DNA from: Aphidius gifuensis
Taxonomy: Eukaryota; Arthropoda; Insecta; Hymenoptera; Braconidae
Length of the DNA stretch: 64,000 nt
Reading direction: 5' to 3'
Assembly: GCF_014905175.1 (NCBI RefSeq)
Contig: NC_057790.1
Coordinates: forward strand, 4,216,001 to 4,280,000
The translations under genes were made by a program, and so were the position numbers. Below are positions 28,101 through 39,500 of this stretch, piece after piece (within the stretch, counting starts at the first letter, position 1; the number at the start of each line of letters is the position of its first letter). Under the pieces are notes generated by a model. It saw only the letters and a list, made by a program, of their open reading frames with translations. It did no database searches and was not told the origin of the DNA.

Positions 28101-30587
28101 CCACTATGCTAACGTGATTCTGACCATCATGCTATACCAATCCTTATACAACTCATCGACATATTTATTAAATTTAAAATTAAATTATAATGGAACAAAA
28201 GCTCATTACAAAGTTTAACCTAATTTTTTTTTTTATTTATTATTCTTTTAAATATTAGCAAACTTATGATGGAGTTTTTTTTTTTTTTTATAATTTAGGT
28301 AGATGAAATTTTCATTGTTATTCATTGTTAAATATACAAGATTTCGAATTTCATTTATACGTGATTTTAAAATTCAATACTGATAAAAGTTAACACGGTA
28401 TACTTTTATAATCTTTTAATAATAACAATGGCTAAATTTTCAAGCAGCTTTTATAAAGTTTGAATAAAAAACTTTGATAATATTCTATTAAAATAATATG
28501 AAATTTTTATTTTTGGATATATGCATGTTATTGAGAAAATTTAATGTTAAATTTTAAAAAAATATTGGCTTCATAATATATATAGGACAAGCACATTTAA
28601 TTATTTATTTATTTAAATTTATATAATTTACTTTTAAAGAAACAATTAAAATTAACGAGGCAATATTTATTGCGTATATATATTTGAGATGGTTAACCAC
28701 TTGTTAACGCCCCTTTAAATTAATTCATGAATACTTTATGCTAACTTTTGCTGTATATCTAAGGTTGTTGAAACTTGTAAACTATTGTGTTTTATTTATT
28801 TTTTTTTTATTTTTGTTAATTACTTTGTCATTGTACATTATGTACAGGTAAATATATTTATACAGAAAAATTATCGTGTGAACTTTATGTCGCAGTGGCT
28901 TGTTAATTCACCAAAATCTATGTTTGTTTGCACATATGAAAGCTTTGGTCCCTTTTGGCAATTACAAGCTTGTATACACACCAACAATCTTGCTTTCAAA
29001 TAATATATATATGTTTATAGAAAAATAAAAAAAATAAATACAACATCAAAGTGTATACTGTCGAGCCAAAGACCTTTATCAAAATAAACTACAATATTTT
29101 TTTTTTTTTTCTTAGATTTTATTATACTATGTTTTTACTACTTTGTGAGTAGACAGCTTGTGCATATACCGCTTTGTACCGGATAAATAACAAAGTTACA
29201 AAAAGAAAAAAAAATGTATTGCCTGTTTTTGAAATGTTGATTTGATGGAAATGTTTTTTTTTTTTGTTTCATTATTATTATTATTATTGGAATTTATTCT
29301 ATGAATTTATTGAAAAATTATATATTTAATTGTTAATTGTATTTTTTATTTAATTATTTATAACAGAGCAGCGTCAATTCGTATGGTTGCTGCAATGTGG
29401 TGGTTTTTTGTTCTTATCATGGTGTCATCTTACACTGCTAATCTTGCTGCATTTTTAACAAATGCTGCTAGTGAAGCAACAATCAACAACGTTGAAGAAC
29501 TTGCTGCACAAAGTAAAATAAAATATGGCATGATGGATGGTGGATCAACTGCTGGATATTTTTCAGTATGTTTAATTTTTCATAATTAATTATGTGATGC
29601 AAATATCATTGAATATAATTAATGATAAATCAATCATTTTATTTTTCAAAGAATTCAAATGTATCAACTTATTCAAGAATGTGGCAAACAATGAGTGATG
29701 CTAAACCAAGTGTATTTACAAAATCAAATGATGAAGGGGTTGAACGTGTAAGCAAGGGAAAACGTACATATGCGTATTTTATGGAATCAACTGGTATTGA
29801 TTATGCTGTTGAACGTGATTGTAGTCTTCAAATGGTTGGAAGTTTATTGGACAATAAAGGATATGGAATTGCTGTACCACCAAGTATTTATCAATATATA
29901 TTTATATTCATGTATATATAAATTAATTATTAATATTTTATTTTTCAATTTAGATTCACCATATCGTACACAATTGAGTGGTGCAATATTGACACTACAA
30001 GAAAAAGGTATATTATCACAAATAAAAGAAAAATGGTGGAAACGAGGTAGTTTAAATTGTTCAAAAGATTCAACAGCACCAGCATCTGGTGAATTAACAA
30101 TGGCACACGTTGGTGGTATATTTCTTGTTTTATTTATTGGATGTGCATTTGCTGTGGTACTTGCTATATTTGAATTTATTTGGAATGTTCGAAGAGTTGC
30201 TGTTGACGAAAAGGTAAGGCTTGATTGATATTGATTTTATTTCTTATTTAAATCTTATTCAATATAGTATATTATTTAATTGATTAAAATAATGTTATTG
30301 TTATTTTATTGTTTTTAATTTTTTAGATTACACCAGGTGAAGCATTTATGGCCGAATTTAAATTTGCATTAAATATTTGGGCTGAAGAAAAACCCGTTAA
30401 AATAGCACAAAGTAGCAAAAGTCGTAGTAGTTCAAGTGGTGGAGGTGGAGGTGTTGGAGGTTTTGTCAGAGCAGCTTCAACAGCACGTTCAATGGTTGGT
30501 TCATTTCTACGACTTGATTCATTGGATAATTTGGACAAAGATAAAGATAATACACCAAAAAGAACAACTAATAATTTACCATTGTAA
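13026..30587 (+). CDS. Kainate-type ionotropic glutamate receptor subunit (14 coding exons, 923 aa)
   Basis: Ligand-gated cation channel subunit, expected at the plasma membrane of neurons or muscle. Joining 13026-13110, 22071-22226, 22378-22568, 22948-23268, 23391-23489, 26347-26517, 26711-26929, 27012-27227, 27400-27623, 27694-27831, 29367-29565, 29652-29883, 29954-30213 and 30327-30587 gives one open frame with GT-AG junctions throughout. Domain order: signal peptide (1-21), amino-terminal domain (about 26-395), S1 (about 405-535), M1 (540-560), re-entrant M2 (585-603), M3 with SYTANLAAF (628-636), S2 (about 640-795), M4 (804-826), cytosolic tail. Binding residues fit the family: Arg501, Ser667-Thr668 in GGST, and Glu718 in MEST. 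The S2 disulfide pair would be Cys730-Cys786. The Q/R position is Gln599 (MQQG), so the genomic form is the unedited, calcium-permeable type by analogy with vertebrate kainate receptors. The family call is very secure. The orthologue (Grik/KaiR versus neuromuscular GluRII group) is not resolved, so no symbol is given. Confidence 0.95.
17040..17066. repeat. (TAAA)n microsatellite
   Basis: About six tandem TAAA units inside receptor intron 1. Confidence 0.8.
18935..18961. repeat. 27-base poly-T run
   Basis: Uninterrupted T run in receptor intron 1, the longest homopolymer I noticed in the window. It is likely to vary in length between individuals or with sequencing error. Confidence 0.85.
22071..22226 (+). 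CDS. Glutamate receptor exon 2: start of the amino-terminal domain
   Basis: Encodes residues 29-80, beginning GAIFHHGEEE, the usual opening strand of the bilobed amino-terminal domain in kainate receptors. Acceptor TTTTTTAAG precedes 22071 and donor GTGAGT follows at 22227, phase 1. Confidence 0.9.
22378..22568 (+). CDS. Glutamate receptor exon 3: amino-terminal domain
   Basis: Encodes residues 81-144, including the typical CKLLSEGVAAIFGPG segment and IPHIMYTF, both characteristic of the ANF-receptor fold of ionotropic glutamate receptors. Acceptor is CGCAG and donor is GTAAGT at 22569, phase 0. Confidence 0.93.
22948..23268 (+). CDS. Glutamate receptor exon 4: amino-terminal domain core
   Basis: Encodes residues 145-251, the largest exon. 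It contains MNWKEFTAMYEDDDGL and the LLKDYYNYIITCL strand that ends lobe 2 crossings in this family. One N-glycosylation sequon (NST) is present. Donor GTAAAT is at 23269, phase 0. Confidence 0.93.
23391..23489 (+). CDS. Glutamate receptor exon 5: amino-terminal domain
   Basis: Encodes residues 252-284 with two sequons close together (NGS and NLT). Acceptor is TTCAAAG and donor GTAAGC, phase 0 at both ends. A 2,857-bp intron follows. Confidence 0.88.
23490..26346 (+). other. Receptor intron 5 (2.86 kb)
   Basis: Mostly A/T-rich. GC-richer stretches lie near 23720-23940, 24760-24990 and 25730-26000. The last one contains CACGTG-like and CACGTAACC sequence and is the least AT-biased part of this intron. 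No open frame here looks coding. Confidence 0.65.
26347..26517 (+). CDS. Glutamate receptor exon 6: amino-terminal domain
   Basis: Encodes residues 285-341, including the helix VESALIFDSVFLLNDAL and a Cys-containing sequon (CNES), features found before the lobe 1 C-terminal strands. Phase 0 at both ends, donor GTATTT (weak). Confidence 0.88.
26711..26929 (+). CDS. Glutamate receptor exon 7: end of amino-terminal domain and linker to S1
   Basis: Encodes residues 342-414. It has the GRTTGPLEF motif of the family and the linker that leads to S1. The segment TQKEREESVTKSIEQRTFKV precedes the first S1 strand. Donor GTGAGT, phase 0. Confidence 0.92.
27012..27227 (+). CDS. Glutamate receptor exon 8: ligand-binding S1
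   Basis: Encodes residues 415-486. It contains WEGYSFDLIHAISELL, the standard S1 helix, and WNGLIGRLL. Acceptor is AATAG and donor GTAAGT, phase 0. Confidence 0.95.
27400..27623 (+). CDS. Glutamate receptor exon 9: S1 binding core and M1
   Basis: Encodes residues 487-561. The binding loop reads ICDLTITKARESAVDF. Arg501 is the invariant residue that holds the ligand alpha-carboxylate, and Asp494 stands where vertebrate kainate and AMPA receptors have Pro. M1 is about 540-560. Donor GTAAAT, phase 2. Confidence 0.96.
27694..27831 (+). CDS. Glutamate receptor exon 10: M2 pore loop
   Basis: Encodes residues 561-607. It holds the re-entrant pore loop with SLMQQGSDILPK. Gln599 is the Q/R site. Acceptor AATAG, donor GTAATT, phase 2. 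Confidence 0.95.
27832..29366 (+). other. Receptor intron 10 (1.5 kb)
   Basis: AT-rich intron between the M2 and M3 exons. A GC-richer patch lies near 28020-28140. No coding exon is visible, and the frame joins directly across the intron from codon AA|A. Confidence 0.75.
29367..29565 (+). CDS. Glutamate receptor exon 11: M3 gate and start of S2
   Basis: Encodes residues 607-673. M3 carries the invariant SYTANLAAF gate (628-636). The next segment reads FLTNAASEATINNVEEL, where related receptors usually have FLTVERM. GGST (665-668) binds the ligand side chain. Donor GTATGT, phase 0. Confidence 0.96.
29652..29883 (+). CDS. Glutamate receptor exon 12: ligand-binding S2
   Basis: Encodes residues 674-750, with STYSRMW and the AYFMEST motif whose Glu718 binds the ligand amino group. 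Ends GYGIAVPP. Donor GTATTT (weak), phase 1. Confidence 0.95.
29954..30213 (+). CDS. Glutamate receptor exon 13: end of S2 and M4
   Basis: Encodes residues 751-837. NSPYR and LQEKGILSQIKEKWWK finish S2, Cys786 would pair with Cys730, and M4 spans about 804-826. NVRRVAV begins the cytosolic tail. Donor GTAAGG, phase 0. Confidence 0.95.
30327..30587 (+). CDS. Glutamate receptor exon 14: cytosolic C-tail
   Basis: Encodes residues 838-923. The tail is basic and has a Ser-rich run followed by a short Gly-rich run (about 870-885), then RAASTARSM, a plausible basophilic kinase site. The stop is TAA at 30585-30587. Confidence 0.88.
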   Translation: MTPGEAFMAEFKFALNIWAEEKPVKIAQSSKSRSSSSGGGGGVGGFVRAASTARSMVGSFLRLDSLDNLDKDKDNTPKRTTNNLPL

Positions 30588-30667
30588 TTAAATTTTTGGT
30601 TTTTGAATTATTCTAATCAACATGATAATATTTGTGATATATAGATGCTTTTTAAATTAATAATTAT

Positions 30668-30803
30668 AATAAATTTTAAATTTTTGTTATAAATTGAATT
30701 TTTTTTTTCTTCTTTATAATTGAGTGAAAAATAGTTGAGTGAAGCAATAATTGAATAGCAAATATGAATATTTAAAAATAAAAAATAATAAAGCATCAAT
30801 AAA
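30668..30803 (+). promoter_or_regulatory. Candidate poly(A) signals of the receptor gene
   Basis: AATAAA occurs at 30668-30673, 30787-30792 and 30798-30803, 80-215 nt after the stop codon. In DNA this AT-rich such hexamers are common, so the actual cleavage site cannot be fixed from sequence alone. Confidence 0.4.
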
Positions 30804-32101
30804 ATGACAATTAATATTAATTAAAAAAATTGAAAAAAAATATAAATAAATAGATGATTATTGGTGAGAAATCATTGAAAGTTTGATGCTTTCGAGTTTG
30901 CCGACCGGATACGCGGCATCGTTCTTGGTCTAAATAACCGTGCGAGAAATACGAAACCACCGTGGTATTAATTATGTTCAAGCCGACGTATTAATTGCTT
31001 CGTTCTTGAAAGTCGATATAGCTGTATATATTGCCTTTTGGTTATTATGATTAAATGTCAATATATACATATATATACTTTGAAACTTGAATAATCATAT
31101 TCATTCATAATCATCATTCATATATATATTTATTAAAATTTATTTATAAGAAACACAAAAATATATAAGCAGCATTGTATTTAAATTTTATGTTTTAAAT
31201 AAATCAAATAATTATTTATCAAGATTTTGTGAAAAATATTTTTTATCTATTTTATTTTATTTTTTAGAAAATATTATTATGCCCACCGGGAAGGCTGAAT
31301 AAACATTTGTAAAAAGGAAAAAAAAAATCTTAAAAGTGATTCGTATCATACATTGTATATTACCAGGTATATGTGTTCATTTTGTGAAGTCAAGGAAAAT
31401 AATGGAAAATATAAAAATATAAATGTAAAAGTCGTTGTGTATATGAAGAACTATATATAACAACTTCGATGTAGGTCTAAATCGCGGAATTTCCCAATAT
31501 TTAGACATGAAAATAATGGTGTTAACGAAGCGTACCCTAGATTTTGTCAGATATTTTTTTTTTTTAACTTTCAAGGATGCCAAGAAGTACAATCGTTATT
31601 GAATTCAGTTAAAGCTGTATATACCACTATTCAGAGTGGTATTGTACAAGCAAAAAAGCGGCACCTTTGTATCATTATTGTCGAAAAAAAAAATAAAATA
31701 AAAAAAAATAACCAGCAGAATGACTCTGTGCCGGCGTAAGATTTTTTAAGAGGCCCCCTGGGAATTACGTTACATTTTAAGAAACACAGAAGAAATAACG
31801 TCAAAGGAAAACCATATATACCTTCTGGCCTTCCTTTTTTAGAGCTCGTTTTCAAATTATTCGCGCCACTAAATCCCTAGACTTTTTTTTTTTTTTCTAC
31901 TTAATTTATGAATATTATTTTTTTGTTGGCTTACATTTTTATGGACTATGTAATTTTTCTATGTGATTGTATTTTTATTGAATAATATTAATTGACTTGT
32001 AAGAGAAAATTTAAATGTTTTAATTTTTTTTTTGTTCGGAGCATTTAAAATGTTGTCTTATGTTCACAAGTGTTTCTATATTTATACAAAGTTGGACTTA
32101 A

Positions 32102-32443
32102 AAAATTGATACTGTCAATACCATAAAGCTGATGGAATTAACAATTTGTTTTGTTTTTTTATTCTCCCTTGAATAATTCAGCTACTTGTAGCAAATTTTT
32201 GGACAAGACTATTTTTATTTTTCTGGTTTTTTTTTTGTTTATTTTAGCTCATCAATTAATAATATTAATTTATGAATTTTTAATACTTTTTATTAACAAA
32301 TATATTTACTTGACTAGTTCAATGATCAAACCGTCTTTCAGCACACTCTTCCAATACCAATCAAATTATTATATTGATTTAAAAAAAAAAATACTCAAAA
32401 ATTGTAACAGTATTCGCAACACTCATCAAATATACCACTGACG
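32102..32443 (+). repeat. Dispersed repeat, copy A of an inverted pair
   Basis: About 340 bp that matches the reverse complement of 36211-36590. Shared blocks, in the same order, include CATAAAGCTGATGGAATTAA, CTTGAATAATTCAGCTA, TTTAATACTTTTTATTAA, TTTCAGCACACTCTTCCAAT and ATTGTAACAGTA. Differences are small indels, substitutions and A/T-run lengths. I see no terminal inverted repeats or target-site duplication. Reading frames in both copies give similar peptides only because the DNA is similar, and nothing suggests selection for protein. Confidence 0.85.
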
Positions 32444-35281
32444 TATGAAATAATGAAAAAATATTTCTCAAATAATTCATAGAATTTTGTATATTTATAA
32501 TTTATTTTAGTGTAAAAATGGCCATCACGTCGATTATTTTGAATGAGACTGTGAGTCAGGTGTCGCCTTGTACAAATAGCTATCACGTGGGAGGTCCACT
32601 TACAATCGACCCCCGCTGATCTTTGAATCGTTTTTTTTCTTCACATTTTATATATTTATTTTATTTATTTATTTTTTTTTTTTTTCAAAACATCTTTCTC
32701 TGATGTTGCGCGTTGAATGATACTCATTCGTAGATGACTATTGATACATTTTTTCTTTTCTATTTTCCCATTTTGACAGACTATATATATATATATATAT
32801 GCGGACCTTGTGATCCCTCTATTTGACTCACTAAGTACTTGTGTTGTTCCTTGACGGCTGCTATACTATATATGCTAGCTGGTGGTCATTCAATTCAATC
32901 CAATTATTTCCTTGAAGGCTATATTGGTGGACCCAATTGAAACACGAATACACACGTAGATGGTAAATGGACTGATGATGGTGAATTTTACCAATAATCA
33001 TTATGATAATTAGTTGTTGATTATATATATATATACTTATTAACAATTATTCATAATTTATTAGATCGTTGAATTTCTCTTTGCACCTTGTTGTGAAGTT
33101 CTCTTTGTAATTTTACTTTGATGTCAATCCGCTAAGAATTTTTATTCTTTTTCTATGTTCAAAGTTTTTTACTCGAGTTTCTTGCATGTAAAAGTTGAAG
33201 CATCACCATTGCGTATAGTTGTAAATCTTCAACGCAAAGTTAAATTAATTTTTCATTTTTTTTTTTAAATATTTTGTTACTCCATATATCAAATATAAAA
33301 GTTGTTAATTTTTGTTTTGTTTTTATTATATAAAAATTATTCTATTAATATTTAAATTTTATCAAGTTATTTATGTATTTATTAAGTTTTTGATACTTAT
33401 TTTTGATCATCAAATTTATATAATCTTTTATTCCAACGTATATATTTATTATTATTTTCAAACTTTTTATAAAGAATATTAAATAATGGAAAAAAAAAAA
33501 TTGTTTATTCTATTTTTATGAGTTCAAAGGGGATTGAGACTGCCATCGTTGTTATAATAAGGGTGTGAAAATTCCAATGAATTTCCCTTGTCACTCTGGC
33601 TTCTCTTTACTACTTGTCGAAAGAAAATCGTCTCATTCACGCCACAAGTTTCTTCGACAATAATAATAATATCAATAAAAAAAAGCTCTGGATATACGTG
33701 GCAGTAAATTATCTCGGTATTTTCTCTATTTATTATTGACGTATCGATGAAATTCTCCGTCTCTTTTTCATCATCATCCGTCAATAAATTTTTCAATTAA
33801 ATTTTCGAGCCAAAATAATTAATAGATTAAATATAAAAAAAAACAACTACTTGCTCTGATTTTTAAATCACTTTAAATGACAAAAAAAAAATGTTCATAA
33901 TTTAACAAAATTACATCATAAATATATCAAAAAAAAAATTAACTTCTTGGAATAATATTATTTCGTATTTTTTAATCACGTAAAATAAAACCATCAATAA
34001 TATATTATGACATATCCATGAAAAATATAATTCGCACAAACACACGTATATATATAACTTTTTTTTTTCTCTTAATCTTTCGTCTTCTTCATCGATTCAA
34101 TGCTCATTCGATTAATTTTACGATAACCGTATTACGGAGAAAAGATGTTTTAAACGTAAATGGAAATAATAAAATTGAAAAAAAAAAAAAAAATTGGTCC
34201 CTTGGATGGATCACTGGGCTCACGTTAATTAAGTTTTTTTTACCAAAGGCGCCTGCGACTTGTTGTCTCTTTTTCTCTCAGACATTTAAAGTCTTGGCGG
34301 TCGATTATTACAGGATACATCTTCCTATACAGTACACTCCACCCCCTTTTTTCAACCGCATTCTTCTTTTCTCCCTTTTTTTATTTTTTATTATTATTAT
34401 ATCCATCCAATGCTATTGCTGTTGCCGTCGCCAAAGACGCGCTTAATCTACGTGCCGATCTTATCGCCTCGCGAAAACAACAGGTGCACGAAATCGTATC
34501 CGTTGACTGTCGCGCCTTGCAGACAGACTAGTCTGTCTCATCACAATTTTTTTTTTTTATATTTTTTTTCTCTTGATATGAAATTGAAGGGAGTGAAAGT
34601 GTCATCTATTGTTTGTTTGATTCATCTTATTTATATATTTTAATTTTTTTTCTTCATTCACCCTTATACCTCTCGCACATCAATCAAACTAAAAATAATG
34701 TAAACGCAAAATGTTGATTTGTTTTGCATATACAGATTATAACTTGAATACATATATATATTATTCATTTTTTTTTCTCCTTAAAATTAAGATAAAAATT
34801 CAAATGATTTATGACAGTTTTGCATCGTTTAATACTGTATATAGAATATGGGTAAAAAAAAAAAAAAAAGTTGAGAGCAAAAAAGTGACACTTAAACAGG
34901 CCGGTTAATTTATTTATGACCCAGTTTAAATTCATTAGCATATACCCCGTAACATGTATTTTTTTTTTATCTTAAATTTTTTTTTCTGGCGGCTTCTGAC
35001 TCGATTATACACACACGCACACACAATTGTTTATGAAGTTAAGGCATATTACCTGACATTAAATTATCATCTTTGGTGTCTACACCTCAAAACAGGAGTA
35101 TATAAACAAGTAAATAAATTGTTATTTAATATAAAAATAATAAATACAACAAGTGTGCAATTATGTATACATATATTAATTTTAATTCAACTTGTCTTTC
35201 TTAATAAAAGAAATATTTGAATTGTAATTATTATACAGATAGAACAATTTTTTGTCAGCAAAACAACACCAAACGTGAGTA

Positions 35282-35356
35282 TTATTGATGACGAGCCGAG
35301 GCAAAATTCAAAAGGAAAGCCAAGCTCAACAAGAAGAACTGGATAGTTGCGTACAT
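35282..35356 (-). other. Signal-peptide-like micro-ORF, 24 codons, uncertain
   Basis: On the minus strand an ATG opens a 24-codon frame that reads MYATIQFFLLSLAFL and then ends with an ASA cleavage-like site three residues before a TAA stop. It looks like a secretory signal peptide with almost no mature part. I see no good donor that would carry it into another exon. It lies in a GC-richer island. It may be chance, or the first exon of an undetected gene. Confidence 0.15.
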
Positions 35357-35523
35357 TTGGACATATCGATACGTCCGGAATTTATCAAGGAATGCTTTTC
35401 GGCGTTGACATCCGGGCGCCTCAAAGTATAGCGTCCATGACTGTTTTTTTTTTTTTTTTTTTAACATTTATACTGGTTACACACAAAAATGGTTGTACAA
35501 TAAATGCATATATAAATATAATA

Positions 35524-35550
35524 CAACAACAACAACAACAACAACAACAA
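35524..35550. repeat. (CAA)9 microsatellite
   Basis: Nine perfect CAA units in intergenic DNA. Confidence 0.95.
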
Positions 35551-36210
35551 AAGTTTTTTATTGTCATTCTTGTGCGCAGGTTAAGGTTTTATTGCAAATA
35601 TTTTGTGAACAAAGTTGTTGATCTCAGTGAATAAAATTATAAGAAAATAAAAATAATAAAAAATTTGGACAAAAGCGTGCCGACCAACAGAGTGCGTATA
35701 ATAATTATATTTATATATGGTAGAACGCCGACAATCATTTCCATATAGTTTTTAAATTCTGATAAAAATTATACACGCATACATGGTGATCATTGCTTTT
35801 CTTAAATATATTTTTTTCCATCATCGAAATTGTTGTTATTTTTTATATATATATTTTTTTTTCTTGATTCATCTTTAGTATGTATTTATATATGGCTTCT
35901 TTGTGCATGCGAGAAAAAGGGAAACACAGTAGCACGAAGCACTGCTGTCTTATCGTCGGACATCCACTAAACCCTGGCTATTTGTATATAACAGCCCGGG
36001 CCTTTATAATTAGCCGATAAGGCGGTTCGTTAAAACATGAAAGGATACGACCGTGCGGTGTCCATTTGGCTCTTTTTTTTTTTTCTTTATTATTATGTTT
36101 TTTTTTTTTTTTCCTTTTTTCATTGGATACGTTACGAAGATTCGTAAGAAAAAAATGAAAATTGACAAAGAAAAAAGATTTATAAAAAAAAAAAAAAAAA
36201 CGATTTATAT

Positions 36211-36590
36211 CAGTGCCATTGGATGAGTGTTGCGACTACTGTTACAATTTTTATGTATTTTTTTTATCTTTTAAAAATGTTTTTACTTTATTTTATCAGA
36301 TTTTTTTTTTTTTTTTAAATCAATATAATTTGATTGGTATTGGAAGAGTGTGCTGAAAGACAGTCTGATGATCAGACAAGTCAAGTGAATATATTTTTTA
36401 ATAAAAAGTATTAAAATTTTATAAATTAATGTTATTAATTTTATATATATTAATTGATGAGCTACACGATGCAAATAAACTACAAATTTGCTACATATAG
36501 CTGAATTATTCAAGGGAAAATAAAAAAAACAAAAACTGCAAATTGTTAATTCCATCAGCTTTATGTTGTTGAAAGTGTCAATTTTTTTGT
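36211..36590 (-). repeat. Dispersed repeat, copy B of an inverted pair
   Basis: Inverted partner of 32102-32443, about 3.8 kb away. It carries an additional A/T-rich insertion of roughly 40 bp near 36250-36300. The two copies could base-pair in a long transcript, or they may be old copies of a short mobile element. Confidence 0.85.
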
Positions 36591-39500
36591 TTATGTTTCA
36601 TTAAATGCACCGTAATCTCAATTGAGAGAGTTACAGATTAGTCAAAGTTTGCATAAACAACCTCAAGATCGTCTCAAAGTATATATAGCTTGTCTTTATC
36701 AAACAGGAAATTCTTGGCATATCTTAGATATTACCATTCTTTCACCCATCAGCCACATCAAAAATTATAATTTATGATGTATATTTTTTTTATTTTCTAT
36801 AAATTCATTTATTTATTTATTCAAAAGATAAAAAATTTTGATAATGTATTGTATTTGAGGTTATTTGTGTGCGGTTGATTTAACGATCTGTTTTGATGTG
36901 TAGTGATCGCTTCAAAAAAAATAAATAAATAAAATATATAAGCACTCACACACACACCGTCACAAGTTTTGAATGTTTTATTAATTCTTATAGTCGTTGT
37001 GTGTATATATAAACATTTTAAAATTTGATTTTTGACTATATCTTGAAGAGTGCGCACTGTATATAAGTTGCCGCCAACTCTTATACTATGGCGAGACCGC
37101 GGCACAAGAGGATGCACCCTGCTGCGTCAGTCTGGAACTCTTGGGTGATCACCTAACAAGCTGAGTGAGTTCCGATACCATCGTGTCTTGTGTCTTACCT
37201 TTACTTTGCATACACCGCCGCAACTTAATCTATATATATATATATATATTTACCATTCACTGTATTATTGTGACTCACATGATTTTTTTTATATGAAAAA
37301 TCACATTCTCAATGTGAATGGTATACAAAAACCTCCTACGCGTCGAATTCTTTCATCTACATGTCGCTCATCCTCGCGGTTATTTGCTCTTTCATATTTA
37401 ATATATATTTTTTTTTTTTTAATCTTTGACTTGTATCACAATGGATATTTAAAAAATTTTCTGAACCCAAAAATAACTTGTCGTCGTTTTTATTTTTTTA
37501 TTTTTTTGTCTGGCAGAAGAATATAATAAATTCGTTGCGCGTAGCCCAGAAGGAAATTGGTGAACGAAGCATGAAAACGTAACGAATAAATAATGTATTA
37601 TATATATACCGCAGGTTATTGTAGATTCATTTTTAAAGAAATCGCATTATAATTCTCGTATACATATATATATAAAATTGATGAGATTTTATTATTATTT
37701 TTTTCGAAGAAAGATCAAAAATTATATAGAAATTTTTAACAATCAGAGGTGAAACTAAATTTATATATAATTCAAAAATAGTTGTGGAATTATTTTTAAA
37801 AGAAATACATTGGGTGCATTGTTTTCATAGTGGATTTAAGATTAGGGTTCGAAATAAATATGTAAGAATGAGTGAGAAAATATAGCTGGTCGGCAATGTA
37901 TATAGCAAAGATATCTTTTTCGAATCACGAATCTTTCTTTTGCTGATAAACATGCTAAGAATTCGTGAGGCAATGGCTCTAAACTCTGATAGTCTGATGC
38001 AAATATATACATGAAAAAATATAAAATAAAGACCTTTTAAAATTTAAATAAATTTGTTTGTGTTTTAATATTTTTTTATATAAATTAATTTTAAAATGGA
38101 GTAATTTTTCATTTTTTATATTTACGGTCTCTGTGATTTGCTTGATGCAGTATAACAAAAAAAAAATTTCAAATTGATAATGAGGATTTGTCGTAGAAAA
38201 ATACAAGCAGAAAAATCTGTATGTATAATATAATATATAAAAAATTATTTTAGCTTTAGCTTAGCTTTTAGAATTGAGTTTAATTTTTATCTGAATATTG
38301 ATTTATCTTTGAAAAGTTATTTTATCATATTATCGTAATACTGTTTGGTGCAAAAATGTGACAATATTTATGTATTTACCTGGGGGTATTATGAAAATAT
38401 ATAAGAGAATAATCATTTAATCTTATATACTTTCCATCAGATATATAGATAAGGAATACATTATATCGCTTTAGGCAATAATTTTCGATTTTATTGTCAG
38501 CAATGCTGATGGAGATGACTTTTTTTTTTATTTATTATTTTTTCAATTTTTACTTTCATTCTTCGCGGTGAATATAAGTTTTTGGGAATTGCATATCGTA
38601 AAATTTTTGTGGTAGATACTGATATCTCCCTTGTTCTTGACCATTTTTTTTTTTTTTTCGTTTACTGCAATTTTCATGTTTTCTGCTTACCAATTTTATT
38701 CATTTTTATTTTTTAAAACTCAAGTATTATTTTATTACTTTTGTCTGAACATGAACGGTATTTTTTATTTAAAATATAAAATAATTTTTATGACAGAGTT
38801 ATTGTAATAATATTTATTTTAACGTATATATAATCAATAAAAAAATAAATAATAAATATATTTTTTTCCAAAAATTTGAGTAATGATCAATTTTATTTTT
38901 TTTTCTTTGTAAATGTTTAAATTTTTCATTTATTTTTTCTTTAGTGTTTATATATATAATTAAATAATAAATATTGAATGCTGCATTCTATGTTAATTTA
39001 AATAAATGAATTTTGATAATTAAACATGAAAAATGTGAAATAAATTTTTTTAATTATTTTTATAGCGTTAATTAAAAATTAGTGATATGAAATTAAGGTA
39101 GACTCGTATCGATTTCAGACGTCCCGTGGCGTCAACATTTTTAAATTCCAAAAGATGCCGACCTGACCCATTTCCAAATAATAATTTTTGATTTTTTGTT
39201 AAACTCACTCTCTCATTTATTATCATTTTATTTATTTATTTATTCAATTTTTAAATTTTATTTCAGTCTATCATTTTGAACCTAAAGTCAATTCATATCA
39301 TCGGTTACCAAAAATTCTGAAAAATCATTTCATTAAATATAACGACTGGATAATATTCAAATAACGAAAATAATTAAACTAAAAAATAGCATCAAAGATA
39401 AATTATTTATACATGATGATATTTGCATTTGAAAATTAAAAATTAAATATACTTTGCAGTTTACATAATTTAACTTCAATTAATTTCAAATCAATTAACA

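Noticed and set aside
32151..32441. Similar peptides from 32151-32441 (+) and 36283-36555 (-), possible duplicated gene
   Set aside because: The similarity is at DNA level across the whole repeat, including frame-breaking indels and poly-A runs, so it is a repeat pair and not a gene pair.
33524..33796. 90-codon minus-strand frame with many Asp, Glu and Asn
   Set aside because: Not recognised, no splice sites fitting a gene, and it overlaps simple TAA/ATT-rich sequence.
34018..34446. 142-codon plus-strand frame in the gene-poor interval
   Set aside because: Dominated by Phe, Leu and Ile with Lys runs from poly-A, and no homology recognised. Part of a GC-richer patch simply lacks stops.
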